A stretch of 64,000 bases of DNA from Lytechinus variegatus (lineage: Eukaryota > Echinodermata > Echinoidea > Temnopleuroida > Toxopneustidae), in NCBI RefSeq assembly GCF_018143015.1, contig NC_054740.1, positions 73,057,856-73,121,855 of the forward strand. The letters are read 5' to 3'. The translations under genes and the position numbers were made by a program. How positions within the stretch are numbered: position 1 is the stretch's first letter; every line of letters begins with the position of its first letter. A model generated the notes under the pieces. The model was not told where the DNA came from, made no database searches, and worked only from the letters and a program-made list of their open reading frames with translations. Shown in pieces: positions 1 to 13,600 of this stretch.

Positions 1-297
1 AAGGAATCATTCGAAGAAAGTGTTAATATGTGCTGTGGATTAGGCGCTGTAAGTAAATGATCGAATGATAATGTATTATAGAATCTGCGACGGCGAGAGT
101 TTGCCTTTGACATGTTTGTGCTTTGTACCGTACGTAGGCCCACTGCACTGTCGATGACTACAAGTTACATGTATGACTACTACGGTGGGGAACCACTACG
201 GTACAGCTAGCCTATGTGTAGTATGAGAAAAAAAATTAGAAGTTAGTAGAGGACTCCGTGATGATTTTGATATTGTCATTACATCTAGGCACGATTT

Positions 298-321
298 ATG
301 GGACTATGCCTAGCAAACTTT
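298..321 (+). other. Weak candidate for SERINC first coding exon
   Basis: An ATG at 298 opens eight codons (MGLCLANF) ending in phase 0 before a GTAAGA donor at 322. This phase would join correctly to the exon at 1682. SERINC proteins usually begin MG and have a short first coding exon. The peptide is shorter than usual and otherwise not similar, so chance is quite possible; the true exon may lie left of the window. Confidence 0.18.
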
Positions 322-581
322 GTAAGAATGGAATTCTCTTCATGACATTATCAATGACATTGCAATTTAATTTAAACAAAAAAATATTAATTGGTTTACA
401 ATACTAATTACAAGGGCCTAGGCCTATGCCTTGTAACGTTTTAATATAGATAATAGACTGCACCTATTGTGTATGATTTATACCATTTCACACAAAAAAT
501 AACAAAAATGAGAAGTTTCTTACCAAACCAATCTTGTGTATCCATTCGTAAGCACTGCAAATACAGTCAGTAGGCTTAACC

Positions 582-920
582 TAAGTTGAGGACGCAATGA
601 TGATGATTTTTTTTAGATACTGTCATATACTTCTTCATCATTGACGTCTTGACACTCTCTCCATAGTGTCTTAAGCGAAGGACCAAAACAAAGATGGATT
701 TCCTTAGAAAAACCAACAACGGAAATACAATAGCGTCGACCCTAGAACCGTTTATGTATGACGTACATGACATGTGTACTTCCAAAAAGCAATGCCGTCT
801 TAACGAACAATTTAGAGATAAAAATTATTATTTAAAAATATTTTTTTTTTTTATTATAAATAATTAATATTAATATATAAATTATTCATGATCATGAAAT
901 AAATTTTAATATTTCTTAAA
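582..920. mobile_element. Shortened relative of the long-palindrome element
   Basis: From about 582 the sequence follows the left arm of the 30277-31172 palindrome (TTGAGGACGCAATGATGATG, then GACGTCTTGACACTCTCTCC, CAATAGCGTCGACCC, AATGCCGTCTTAACGAAC). It has an internal deletion matching about 30400-30550 of the other copy and a 10-base insertion near 768. It runs through the AT core and stops just inside the second arm near 920. So one arm and the core are kept, and most of the other arm is missing. Confidence 0.8.
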
Positions 921-1074
921 TAATAGGCAAACCCTGGCTTGAACTGCTTCGTGATGACGTGTTGTAAATGATTATTTTATTATTGTAATAATATTTACAA
1001 TCAAAATTTACATTTTGCAAATATTATTGTAATAATATTTTTTTAGAATCAAAATATGAATTTTATTCTTTGTC

Positions 1075-1320
1075 AAATAGAGGGCCTATACAAAATTTGC
1101 TCAAAATTACAGCTATTGAGCACTCTTGGGAATAAAAAAAAGTATGCCCAATTTACTAGTGTAAAAAAAAAAATCACAACCATATGAAAATAAGTATTTT
1201 TATTTACAGAAGTGATATTTAAAGAATTTTGTAAATGTGTGTAGTGTACTGCAAAGATCTACAAATAAATTCCCCATAGGCAGGGTGGTTGCAGTGAACA
1301 AGTGTATAAAACCAATGTTT
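1075..1320 (+). repeat. Dispersed repeat, copy 1
   Basis: Starts near ATAGAGGGCCTATACAAAAT and ends near GGCAGGGTGGTTGCAGTGAA. It aligns along its length with 32105-32370. It is not recognised as a named family, and no terminal repeats are obvious. Confidence 0.6.
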
Positions 1321-1681
1321 ATTTTTTTTTACATTTAGTCATACCAGTAGATCATCTACTGTAGCTATAACATTTAGTGTTAAGTTCCTGGCACTAACCA
1401 CGCTAATGTTACGGGGGGTAACACAAAATTAGAGCATAGAAATTGGAAACAATGTCCTAGCGTCAACTTATTTTGTACACTGTACAGCAGCTGTTTTGTA
1501 AAGTCGGTCAATAGTTCTGCCCTATAATTTGGGCATTCCAAAATTTGTCACCTCTCTTCTCATGTGTGACCATGTCTGTGCACTTTAAAGTTTAAAGTAA
1601 CCTTTAGAATGAATATTACCCAGTGAAGGAGTGTTAATCTAAAAAAAATGATAATTTGTAATTTCTCCTATCCATACGTAG

Positions 1682-4600
1682 TTGGCGTGTTGCTTTGGTT
1701 CAGCAGCCTGCTCCTGTTGCTGTGCTGCCTGCCCATCATGCAAGAACTCAACATCCACCAGGATCGTCTACGGCCTCTTCTTGCTGGTTGGAGCCGTGGT
1801 CTCGGCCGTATTCCTCTTGCCGCAGGTCGATAAGGCTCTGTCCAATGTAAGTATTGCCTTGCCATTTATTACACAGCTTTTAAAATCAATATTGAATTGA
1901 TTTGGTTTATGAAAAACAACATCAAACAGGCAGTTTGGGGAATCTGTTTCATTCATCATTTCCAGACAATTATGAATGATTTGATAGTCATATAAGCTAA
2001 TAATTTGAACCTGTGCTGTTAAGTATATTTGTTTCACAATTCACTACAGTATGCAGAGCTGCCAAGTAGTACTGATTTTCCGTATTTAGTACTGAAAATA
2101 GAGAATACCGATGGTTTCATGCAAAATACAGATTTCTAAAGTTTCAGTTTTTGTGTTGTTCTATGGTATTCCTGTGAAAATACTAATTTCCTCACCAAAA
2201 TACTGATTTTCAGCCTTGAAAATACTGAAATGTTCTTGTTCAGGTTGGCAGCTCTGAGTATGCTATCTATAGTTAAACCACCACGTAAGGCCAGAGATTA
2301 ATTTAACTCGAGTTCAGAATACAGGCCTGTGAGTGTGCATTTATATTTCCCATGATCCCATTTCCCATGTTCCCCTCCTAGTCACCATTACTATGCCAGG
2401 ACGTGGCCATCATTGGACAGCTAATTCCATCTCAGGTCTGTGAAAGGCTGGCTGGCTATCGTTCCGTCTATCGAGTCAGCTTTGGTGTCGCTGCTTTCTT
2501 CTTTCTCCTCTCTATCATCATGATCAATGTGAAGAGTAGCAAAGATATGCGAGCTCCAATCCAAAATGGGTATGTATGTGGAGGAAAAATGTGACCAAAA
2601 TTTCACAAGTTGCTATCTGTTCAAGACACTGAGCTTCAAACACAACATAAATTATTTTTTTATGACTGTTAAATGATTGATGCAAGAATTGAGTGACACT
2701 GGCATGAATTCACACGATGTGTTTGCTGATGTTATGCTTTATTTTTTTTGCATATTTTCATCAAACAGAATTATTATATTGATGCAGTGTGTATGTGAAT
2801 TGTAAATGGAAATCGGAATACATGATACTGATTAAAGTACAAACATTTGCTTACAGTGGACATGTCAAATTCAGATGTAAATAGTAGCAGTCAACACACA
2901 GAGTACCTGCGTACCTAAAGTAGATGGTGTATTTTCACTGCTCTTTTTTATACAGGAAATGCAGTAGATCTACATGTACAGTATTAAATTTATGTGTCTT
3001 CTGTGTTTTTTTTCTGTACATATGTGTCTTTTTCTCCCCTTTTCTTTCTAACTCTTTTTTCTCATTCTCCCTGTCCTCCATCCGTTCACTCTATTCTTTC
3101 TTGAAGGTTCTGGTTTTTCAAGTTCCTCGTCATGTGCGGTCTGTGCGTGGCAGCATTTTTCATCCCCAACGGATCCTTTGAGAATGGTAATCATCATTAT
3201 TTTGTGCACCCAGTTATTGGCTGGAATGTCCATTTCAGCATTTTAAGCTCACGTGTATGACTGTCTTTTCAATAAAGTAAATTCCAAACAACAAATAAAG
3301 TTACATGTTGGCTGTGAGAAAATATCATGGAAATTTGCCATCACTAGAAGGACTGAATATCACTTTTTTAAAGGTACCCTCCAATTTGAATACTGTATGT
3401 AAAGTAAGATCTTGCTATTTGATTAAGTTATGTATATTTTTAAAATGGAAATTAAATGAATAAATTGATAAATAATTTGTTTGCCTCACTATTACCTATT
3501 AAAACCAGAGAACAATAGATTCAGTCTACTAAATTAGTGAGTCAAAGAATTGTGACTGGTAGTGTAAATGTATGGATAGATGAAGAAATGAATGACTGAA
3601 TTAATTGATTTATCAATTTTGCTTCGTTCCTCCTGCAGTGTTCATGTATTTTGGAATGATTGGAGCGTTCTCCTTCATCGTCATCCAGCTGGTTCTTCTG
3701 GTCGACTTTGCCCATTCTTGGAATGAGAGCTGGGTTGGTCGCATGGAGGATTCTGAGCACAAGGGCTGGTACTGTGGTAGGTGTTCTCATTGTATAACGA
3801 ACTGCCATCAAAAGCAAGGGGAGGGGATGTTTGTAAGGTTCCCTTCCAATATGTCGCAACATTTTGCACACTGATTTTAAGTGAAACATTTTTTTTTTGT
3901 TTGGAAGTTGACCATAAATGCCTTTCAAGCATGATTTTCATTTACATTTGATGATTTATTAGAACCCTTTATAATTTATGACTTATTACACAATTAATTT
4001 GATGGTTTTGTTTTGACTTTCTGTCCACAGCTCTGATGTCATCTACTATTATCATGTATCTGGTTGCTCTGACGGGATTCATTCTCTTCTACATCTTCTA
4101 CATCGGAACTGGGGTAAGTTATGTTCTGCAATAAACTAAAAAAATAATATGTGAATGAACTGGGATTCACAAACAAGGCTGCCTTCCTTAACAAGCTTGG
4201 CACTCCTAATGGCAGTCCCAGGCATTTATTGAGTTGTTCATTTTTGTAACACAAATTTGATTTTTATGTCATTTTTCAGTGGTACATGTACATGTTCATA
4301 TAGCTCTGGCTTATTGCTTTGTACATGCAGTTGTTAATCACAAAATCAAAGTTAGATAAGGAAAAGGCACCTTTTGCTGAAAAATTCAGACACTTTATGG
4401 GAACCCTTGAAGGATATAAATAATCGTGATAATCAAGAGTACAAGTGTTACGGGTCAATGAATAAGTCCCTGGATTGAAAGTGAAGACCTTTTTTTTTCT
4501 GGTCAAATTTTTTTTCGGACAAAATCCCCTTAATTTTTGGTTGAAACCCTTTTTATTTGCTTATGCCCCACCCTTTCGAAAATCCTGGATATGCCCCTGA

Positions 4601-7600
4601 TTACCCCTTACAATCTATTTTTTTTTTAGAATCAATGCTCCCTTCACAAGTTCTTCATCAGTTTCAACCTGATCCTGTGTGTTGTCATGTCTGTTGTGTC
4701 CATTCTACCCAAGGTCCAGGAAGGTAAGATAAAGTAATTCAATTTAATTCATATCCCTGTCCAAATTATAAAAAAAAATCAGGTAATACTGATAAAACAT
4801 GATCAGATGTATTCAATTCATTTCATTTTCCTGTTCAATTCATGATAACAATTTAAGTAATATACTGTAATATGAGACATGCTTGTAGTAAATGTTGAAC
4901 AGTTCATGTTTTTAAGACAAATCAATGTAAGTTGAATTAGCAAGTTGTGTCGATGTGGCTCTTGGGACAACATGGATCCTTGAATTATAGGAGTTATTTC
5001 ACTTTAACCTGTTTATAATTAGTAATTTGGGCTTCAAAATTTTTTGCCGTTAGAATTTATTAGCAATGATCTGAGTAATTGGCATTATTCTATAAAAGGC
5101 AAAAGCAATATTGATACATTTTAGCAATATCTCATTGGAATAATTGATAAATGCAAAATCTAAGCTTTTTATGGTGTCGGGTACTAGAAATTGCCATTTG
5201 TGTATCTGAGAAAGTATCCACAAACAAGTCATTAGTTGATCTCTAATCTTGATCTGCTGTTTATGCCATCCATTGTGAATTTGATTGAAGGTGGACCAAA
5301 CAATTCCCTTTTTATTTTCCATTTTATTAATCTTTATAATGATGATAACAATTATCAGTTCTTGTCAGGAGTATACCACATACTATTTAAAGTCAAAGGG
5401 ACTTTGATTTCCCAAAAGCAAAATGGTAAAATAGCCTTAAAAACGGACATACTGAAGCTTTTCGACATGTACTCATCAAAGTAAAATTGCATGAATTACT
5501 CAAATGCTAGAGCAAAACAATGCACTGTATATTATAGAACCGATATAGACAATTGACGCTACATGGCGAGCCGTGTAAAGGTAAACAATTTAGTACATGT
5601 ACCCGCTGTAAATTGAAGTGAAGCAACTAAAATAACCCAAGGGTCTGTTAGCTGGATATATGCTGCCTCGAGAATGCACAAATGAGTGAAACCAGTAAAA
5701 ATGGTTAGATTATTAATATATCCTATCAAACATGTACATGTAGTAGTATCGATCGAGGTCAGAATTATATGTGAATGAATAAATATGTAACTTGATTGCT
5801 GAATGGCTGAATAATATTTGCCTACATGTTTTTATGTTGGTTTCATTTTCAGCCATGCCACGATCTGGCCTTCTCCAGTCAGCTGTGATTTCCATGTACA
5901 CCATGTACCTGACCTGGTCATCTATGAGCAACAACCCTGATATGAGTGAGTTGGCATCTGTTTTCATTTAGATCTTTATCAGTGTCATACAGATGGGGGG
6001 GGGGGGCAAGGGGGCTTGAGGGCACTTGATCCAGAGCTGCCAAGTAGTACGGATTTTCCGTATTTAGTACTGAAGAATGAGAATACTGATGGTTTCATGC
6101 AAAATACTGATTTCTCAAGTTTCATTTTTATGTGTTGTCCTATGGTATTTCTTTGAATATACTGATTTCCTCGCCAAAATACTGATTTTCAGCTTTAAAA
6201 ATACTGAAATGTTCTTGTTCAGGTTGGCAGCTCTGCTTGATCCCCCCCCCCCCACCTAAAAAATAATAATGACCATGAAAAAAAAGAAAGAAGAGAAGGG
6301 TGAAATATATTATTTCCTGCATATTATTATGTCAAAATTTATCGCAAATTTTTTGTAATAAGAAATGTCACAATTTTTGCTTGCCCCTACAAAATTTTTG
6401 GCTCATTTCACCACTATTCTTTATACACATTTATGACGGTCATTTGATGGCATGTCATCAGCTTAATAATTTTTGCTTGTCCGTGTAAGGAAGGTGCTTC
6501 TCCATCCTAATTTGTCCTGGTTTTGTAATATTACCAACTAATGTTCATACATGATGTACAGCTTCAACGTCAATTTGTTTTTCTTTATTTTTTTCATGTG
6601 TGTGAGACCTATGGAAGATGAATGCAGTGTATGATGTTAACATTATTTGAGTAATACATGTAGATCTATATATCAGTAGTCTTGATGGAAAAAAATGCAA
6701 ATTTTACCTTAAAAGTGTTTTTGGAAGCTCCTGAATTTTAAAGTATTTTTCCCTTTATCCTCACTAACTTTCCATTATTATTAAATCATCTGGTTTTTGA
6801 TTTGTCAGGGATTCCATCTGTGCCACAGTATATCGCCAATATGTGTGGTTACAGTACTTGTGTAATATCGTCTGAGTTGGATATCAAAATTATTTTTTGC
6901 CTCTCCCTAAGCTTAGAAACAACAATAAAAAATGCCCCTCGTGCTGTTTTGACTAAAAAGTCCTTTGCATAATTTGTTTTATATCTTATATAGCTTGCAA
7001 CCCAAGCATCACCACCATCATCCATGGAACAGGTAATAGTACTGTTCACAACGAAGATGTCGGCAGTGCAGAGAACTGGGCCAGCTTTGCCATCTGGCTC
7101 ATTTGCCTCATCTATGCCTGGTAAGTATTACAGCAGTAATGCTTTGCAAAAATGTAACTCTATAGTGGTGTTTATTAATGACACAACATGGGTTTTGGTT
7201 GTTGAACGAGTGAAGGTCACTTTTTACATTTTAAGTTGTTTTGGTGACTATTGCTCCTAAATCAATAAATCTCAACTTCGAACCCCACTCTCCACTCCCC
7301 AGGGAGTGGAGATATGCACTTTATGTGTGGAGCAATTATGTATCCTGGGGTCGGGGTAATAATTACAATGTAAAACATTCAGAAGAAGCACAACATAAGA
7401 AGATCTATGTAACTGTTTTAATCTTCACATCATTCTATGCAAAAAAACACATCACAACCTTAACCCTCATTTTTGGAGAAATTGATGGAGGAATATAGTA
7501 GTTGTCCCAGGCGCTAATGATGCTTCACTATGGTTTCAATTAAAATCATTGGCAATCGTCTTTTAATCTTTAGTAGCTTGAGAGTATTATATTCATGAAG

Positions 7601-10600
7601 GACAGTACTGCGACCTGGAATAGATTATCTAGAAAGGTGGCACTGAATAAATGCTCTTTCTATTATTTGATCATCATTACTTTTTAATATTACTCTGATC
7701 ATCAAAACTGTTGTTAGTAGTGGCACATGTGAAATATGCATGTGTTTGGTTTGATACAAATTTTCATAAGATTTGTGCATGAAATTGTGTTAATGAGAAT
7801 TCTTTTTTCGCTTGACATGCTATTGTAAAGGAATAGTTAAGTTTGGAACACCAGGGCATCATACTAGCATGGGCTTCTCCCCATATTTCATGATTTGCCT
7901 TTTAGTATTTTTGAATTTTACGTTTTGATATTTCAGCATCCGGACTGCAAGCACCAACAATGTTGGAAAGCTGACTGGCAGTGAGGTATGTGATTAAGAT
8001 TTGTGTTGCCCATTTTTTTTTATGAATCTACCCCCCCCCCCCTTCCTTGCGTTCATCTCATGATTGAATGTCATCTTAATTCAGGTTTCTGTCATTTCTA
8101 CATATGTAGTTTGAGTTTGATAACTGCTTTTGCTGTAATTGTATTCTAGCCAGATACTTGAAATAAGATCTTGTTGGAGGTTAAAAGGGCATGTACAGTG
8201 TAGTATGAATTAATATCCTGGAATTTGACACATTTGAATTATGTAAAAAAAAAATCTGTATGAAACCTATGTCCAAGCTGATCAAAGAACAATGATGTAG
8301 TTCAATGTTTGTAGTCATTGTTTTGATTAAGTCTTCTAATTGGTCAAATAATATCTTCCATTAATTTTGGAAGCTGTTTCAATTTAATCTGATCGCATTA
8401 GGATATCTCATTGTGCTCATATAAAACTTGACAGGGATGTAGCACTGATATGTTACTTTATTATTATTTGGTTTATGTTTTATTAATTGATCGTTATTGA
8501 TGTTTTCTTTGAATTTGAGAGGCTTGTCCTGTTTTTTTTAAAACATTAACACTTAAAGAGAGAGGGAACTTTGCCCCTTAATATTCATCCAAATAAGATG
8601 AAAAATTTCCTACATCCTATCACTAATTTTCTGATTTATCTTCGCTAACTTCACTAATTTCTTCTCTAACCCCAAACTGTCTTGCTTTATTGAAGTTTGG
8701 AGATGTAAGTGAAATTATATTTTTCTTGTCATTCATTGTGGCTCTCATATGAATTTATGTGGCATACATAGACGTAAAGAAACGTGAACATTAGGCTACC
8801 AAGACATGTATCTATACATTCACATTTTTGTCAAGATACGATTATGTTGCTGTTTTCATTATATTCATGCAATCGATTTACAACAGTGCCGGATCGAGCC
8901 ATGTTGGATACAATACCATTTCATAGTCCATATTTTTGTCTTCAATGGGGGACATTCAAAGCATTGTATCTGATCTTTGTAGATCCGCCCCTGGTTTACA
9001 TGTTACATATACCACATTCATGATATACAGAAATATACTATACACTACATGCTCTTGTACATATATGGTAGGGGACTGGTTAAATTACATCATCATACAG
9101 TACATCTACTTGTTTCATATTATTATGTAATACTCTGGTGTGTATTCAGCATTCATGCATATTGAAATTAGAGGAACAGTGCAATAGAACACACGTTCTG
9201 ATTTCCTTTTGTAACAAGAAATTTGTTTTGGATGAGGCATGTTGTTAGCATTTGAAAATGTGTGATCCGAACTGTTTAGCCATACCCCCTCCTCCTTCCC
9301 AGTCTCTAGTTCATGCACGATGGTATCCCAGCTTTATGGCAGAGTTACATTATTTTAAATCTTTAATCTTATTTGATTTGAAAATTCTTCCCTAGATGTT
9401 TACAGTGCAATTTATTTTTGGTATATTCTTTAATACACAATGTGAATCCATTTCTGTGTATGCCTTATTTCAGCTACTTGCATGTTCATGTACATGCACA
9501 TTTATAAGCTTTGGAAATTGCTGTTAGTTTTGATAGATTTAATGAATCAACCAATCTGTAAGATACTTTTATAAATGTGGAATACAAGAGGAAATAACTT
9601 CAAGGAAAGATTGAGTGGAAAAAAAAAAGAGGAAGAAAATGAGAAAGGTATCACAAAATGTGTATTCAGTCTGAAATGTTTAACCCTATATAGGTTGGGG
9701 TATTTTGGGAGATCGTATGGCCGGGGTATGGGAGGCTCACAGGCCCCCTTGAGATCGCGACCGTTGAGAGCTTTTTGTGTGGCTTACATGTAGAAAGGGC
9801 TAAAAGAGCAAAGAGAACTGAATGCAGTTTCAAAAAAGATTTAGGTGATTTTCCAAATATGTTTCTCAATTTTGTTCTTCCCTATTTTTGTTAAATCGTA
9901 TGCATGGTTTGATTACCATGGAGGGTTATTTGAGTAGAAACATTAATTTTATTTCAAATTTCCAATGAATAGATGTAGTCAATCTTCATTCTACTGAAAG
10001 CCATTCATTTTAAGAAAATGATTTCATGAGTTTGGGGATCCTTAGTAATGAATTACATTCTGTGTTCAGCAAAGGGAATAATGGCTTTTAATAAAGCATA
10101 GTGCAGAAATAATCTGTAATTTTCCTCACCTCAAACGGACAATGATAATCCCCCTACGGTAGGAGGGGGTCTCTAAGCCTGTTAAGCCTGATAAATGGGG
10201 CAGAACAGGGACTTCATTAATGTGTTATCCATCGTGCTAGTCTTATTGAATCGTGACAAGTCAAGCCTGTTTGACACTCTGCATGTATTCCCCTGTCTGT
10301 GTATATCAAAACAAGAATTGTGGGAATAGTTAAAAAAAAGGAAATTTGAAGGAAGAGAGAAATAGAAGGGGAAGAACACAAGGAGAAATAAAGAAGGCAA
10401 AGGAGTAATGGAACAAAGGAAGGAGATAAAAAGAAGAATAAATAGATTTTAGAATCATGTTTTTTCACCTTGTCTTCCTGAATCAGTTAATTTCAGATAT
10501 ATCATACAAAATGGTAAGCTAGAGGCTGTTATCTATTTCAGCCCTTTTACTGCTAAAGAAAAAATGATTTGGAAGTCTGGTATACCATCTCTATTCTCCT

Positions 10601-13600
10601 ATCATTCCTGGACACAGTCTTTAATGAATCAACAGCTTTGCACTGTGCACTGAAATACATCTGTATTGTGCCTACTGAATCATGATTACAAAGGTGTTAT
10701 TCACATGTAATCACCATCGTTATTTACACTGCCATGATGTGCATTGACATTTCCCCTGCATTCTGAACAATAAAACTTCCTTACACTAGAACAAATACGT
10801 GACTAACTTTGTCTGAGACAGAATGACCTTTGTCATCCTAGCGCAACTGATTTGAATGATTCGAATGATTCCATTTCAGTGCTCATGTTTAGGTTCAAGG
10901 ATGTTCCATCACAATCTCATCCCCCCCCCACTACTTATTGATTATTTTGACTATATTGATATTTCATATTTAATTAACTTTTGATCAAGATGCTATTTTC
11001 CCTTCTACTCATAAATTTCTATTCCTTTTTCATACAGTACATTTTTCCCTTAGAACCTTGTCCTGGGCAATTCCACAGATTGGTGGACATGAGCTTAAAA
11101 ATTCAAATTCAATATTTTCTTGAATTTTTTAATACTTTAAGTCCTTCATGCATGATAGTTTCAGGAACAAGAAATAAAAAGTTTATTTTCATATGTATAC
11201 TTTGGAAAAAAATGGTCAAAAGTTGTGTCTTCCATTCTGTACCAAAATACAAGAAAAATAGTGAAAAATGAAATATGCCTTATTACCATTTTGTTATTGC
11301 AACAACATACGACTTTATATATTTCTGAAGTTTAGAAGAGTCAAATTACCTAAAATACACAACAGCTTTTCAAGTAAATTTGAAGTACTCATTCAAAGAG
11401 GAATATTGCAACCTGCTAAGGTGATGTAACGTGAGTAACCGAAAAAAATGACTTTGTTTTCTGAGAGAAAAATTCTTCACAGTTAGTTGGTGGGATTTAA
11501 ATTAATTCTCTTCCTTCAAACAATCTTTGACACAGTGATGACTATCAAAATCATTAAAAAGTACAATTTTTTTATAAAAATGATAAAGAAAAACTGTAAC
11601 GTGAGTAACTTTGTAACGTGAGTAACCATCATGTAATGTGAGTAACCAGTAAAAATTATTCAGTTAGGTAACATTTTCTGTGGGATGTCAAGTTTAAAGT
11701 CTCATGGTGAGTTGTGAAGTTATTTTTGATTAATTAAAAGCAAAATGAGGGTACACCTCTTTGATGTGACTCTTTGTTCATCAAAATATCAGTGGTCATA
11801 CAATCACACAAAAAATTGAATATTAGTAGAAGTATTCACGATGCGAGAGTGCATTAGTAAGACTTGGTTTTGATTAACCAAACTTTAAAGAGTGTTTGAA
11901 CAACACATTGAATGTCCTTACCTGTAACCCTATCTAGGCTGGGGTATTTTGGGATTTAATATGGCCGGGGGGGGGGGTGGGTGGGGCCTCCCAGGCCCCC
12001 CTTAAGATCTCGGCCATTGGCCACACGATCACGCCGAAAATTTGCACGCAGGTGTCTTGGACATAATCTACAATACTGAACAGAAATTTATTTCATGCAA
12101 ATTGGTATTAAGCGATTATGCTAATTTATGCATAATTAGTAAGCAAAATCATACTTTTCCCTCTTACTCCCTAATAAAGCTCAAATTGTTCCAATTTTTT
12201 GAATAAAATCTCTTTAATGTTCCTAGCAATGAATTTTACACACATTATTGGATTTTTAATGACATTTGTGTTGTTAACCATACATGGACAAAATGTAACG
12301 TGAGTAACCGTAACGTGAGTAACCATATTATCTGCACCCCAAGTAAAAACCATGTGTTCTTTATTTTTTTAATTATGTCCAAAGTTTGTCTCCTTAATAT
12401 ACTTCTTTGAAATGGATATAATCAACTTTCATAAAAGCCTTGTATGAGGAGACTTTTCACCTATGCCGACAATTCATTTTATGCATGTCCAAATCATGTA
12501 ACGTGAGTAACTGACACATTCCAAAGATTTGCCAGGAGCATAATAAAATTTCCCAAGTTTTGTTTTTATACAAAGGATAGTCAGACTGTGTACTTTGTTG
12601 TGATAAGGAGATGTTTAGTTCCTATCAATAATAATGGAGTTACAGCTCCAAGTATGAGTCAAGGTGTCTCCAAATGTAACGTGAGTAACCGTGGAATAGC
12701 CCTCCTGTTGTTTGTTATTTTGAAGGGCAATTAGAATGAGTCACTGTCCTCTTCCTGAATAAATCCAGACATGTACTTAAACAATGACATCATATAATTT
12801 TCACGGTTCACATCCGTATTTCCTTGTTTTCCAATTAGTTTGCAAATATCATTTAACCCCCCCCCCCGCGGTATATTTGAGGTTAATTGACAAAACAAAA
12901 ACATGCACTAGTACATGTAGATGAAAACCTACCATTGTACAGCATTGTGCAAATGATAATTGATTAAAAGTAAATATGCATGTAAACATATTTTTGACAT
13001 CTACTGAGATGAATTTTACAAGTCCACCACTGTTTGTCATTGTGATACCAATTGGATCTATTAACATGGACTGTAGGTTCAATATGCACAAGTCAACATC
13101 CCTTTTGTCTTTTTGTTAGCAGTGGGAAATACACACATTGGTTTTTTCGATTGTCAATACATGGAATCCCACATCCTTGATAGTATTATTTATGTTAATT
13201 GAAGCTTGGGTGCGTGTGTTTTAGTTTCATCTTGTGCAAATAATGAAGTAACCAAATGCGAAAAAGGGGAAATTCATATTGTGTACATGTATGAGACAGG
13301 TTGGACCATTGGAATAAGATGATAAAGGAAGTGAACTAATCAAATAAAACAAGAAACGGGTCTTTTGTTCAGTTTCTTAGATATGAATTCAAATATATTA
13401 CTATTTGGAGAAGTTTCATTATGTGTAGTGTAGTACAAGGATGTTAACCGGACTAAGGTCAGACTTTTTCGAGTACATAAAATCTGGGGGAAAGCGTTTG
13501 AGTTAGAATAGAATTCAGGGAGGGGTGAGGGATTGTATTATTCAGAATCTTTATAAAGTACCTCTGATTAGATCCTGTATGATTTAAAAACTTTATATTC

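Larger units (their letters stand above)
1..1681. other. Region upstream of first recognised SERINC exon: repeats, no clear gene
   Basis: AT-rich DNA with no convincing coding frame. It holds a shortened copy of the palindromic element (582-920) and one copy of a dispersed repeat (about 1075-1320) that recurs near 32105-32370 in the same orientation. It probably belongs to the first SERINC intron or upstream flank. Confidence 0.5.

Noticed and set aside
7290..7311. 22-base perfect palindrome CTCCACTCCC/GGGAGTGGAG
   Set aside because: Too short and isolated to call an element; it could be part of a dispersed repeat but no second copy was found here.
11425..12690. CRISPR-like array
   Set aside because: Spacing is irregular (0 to ~650 bases) and the context is an intron of an animal gene.
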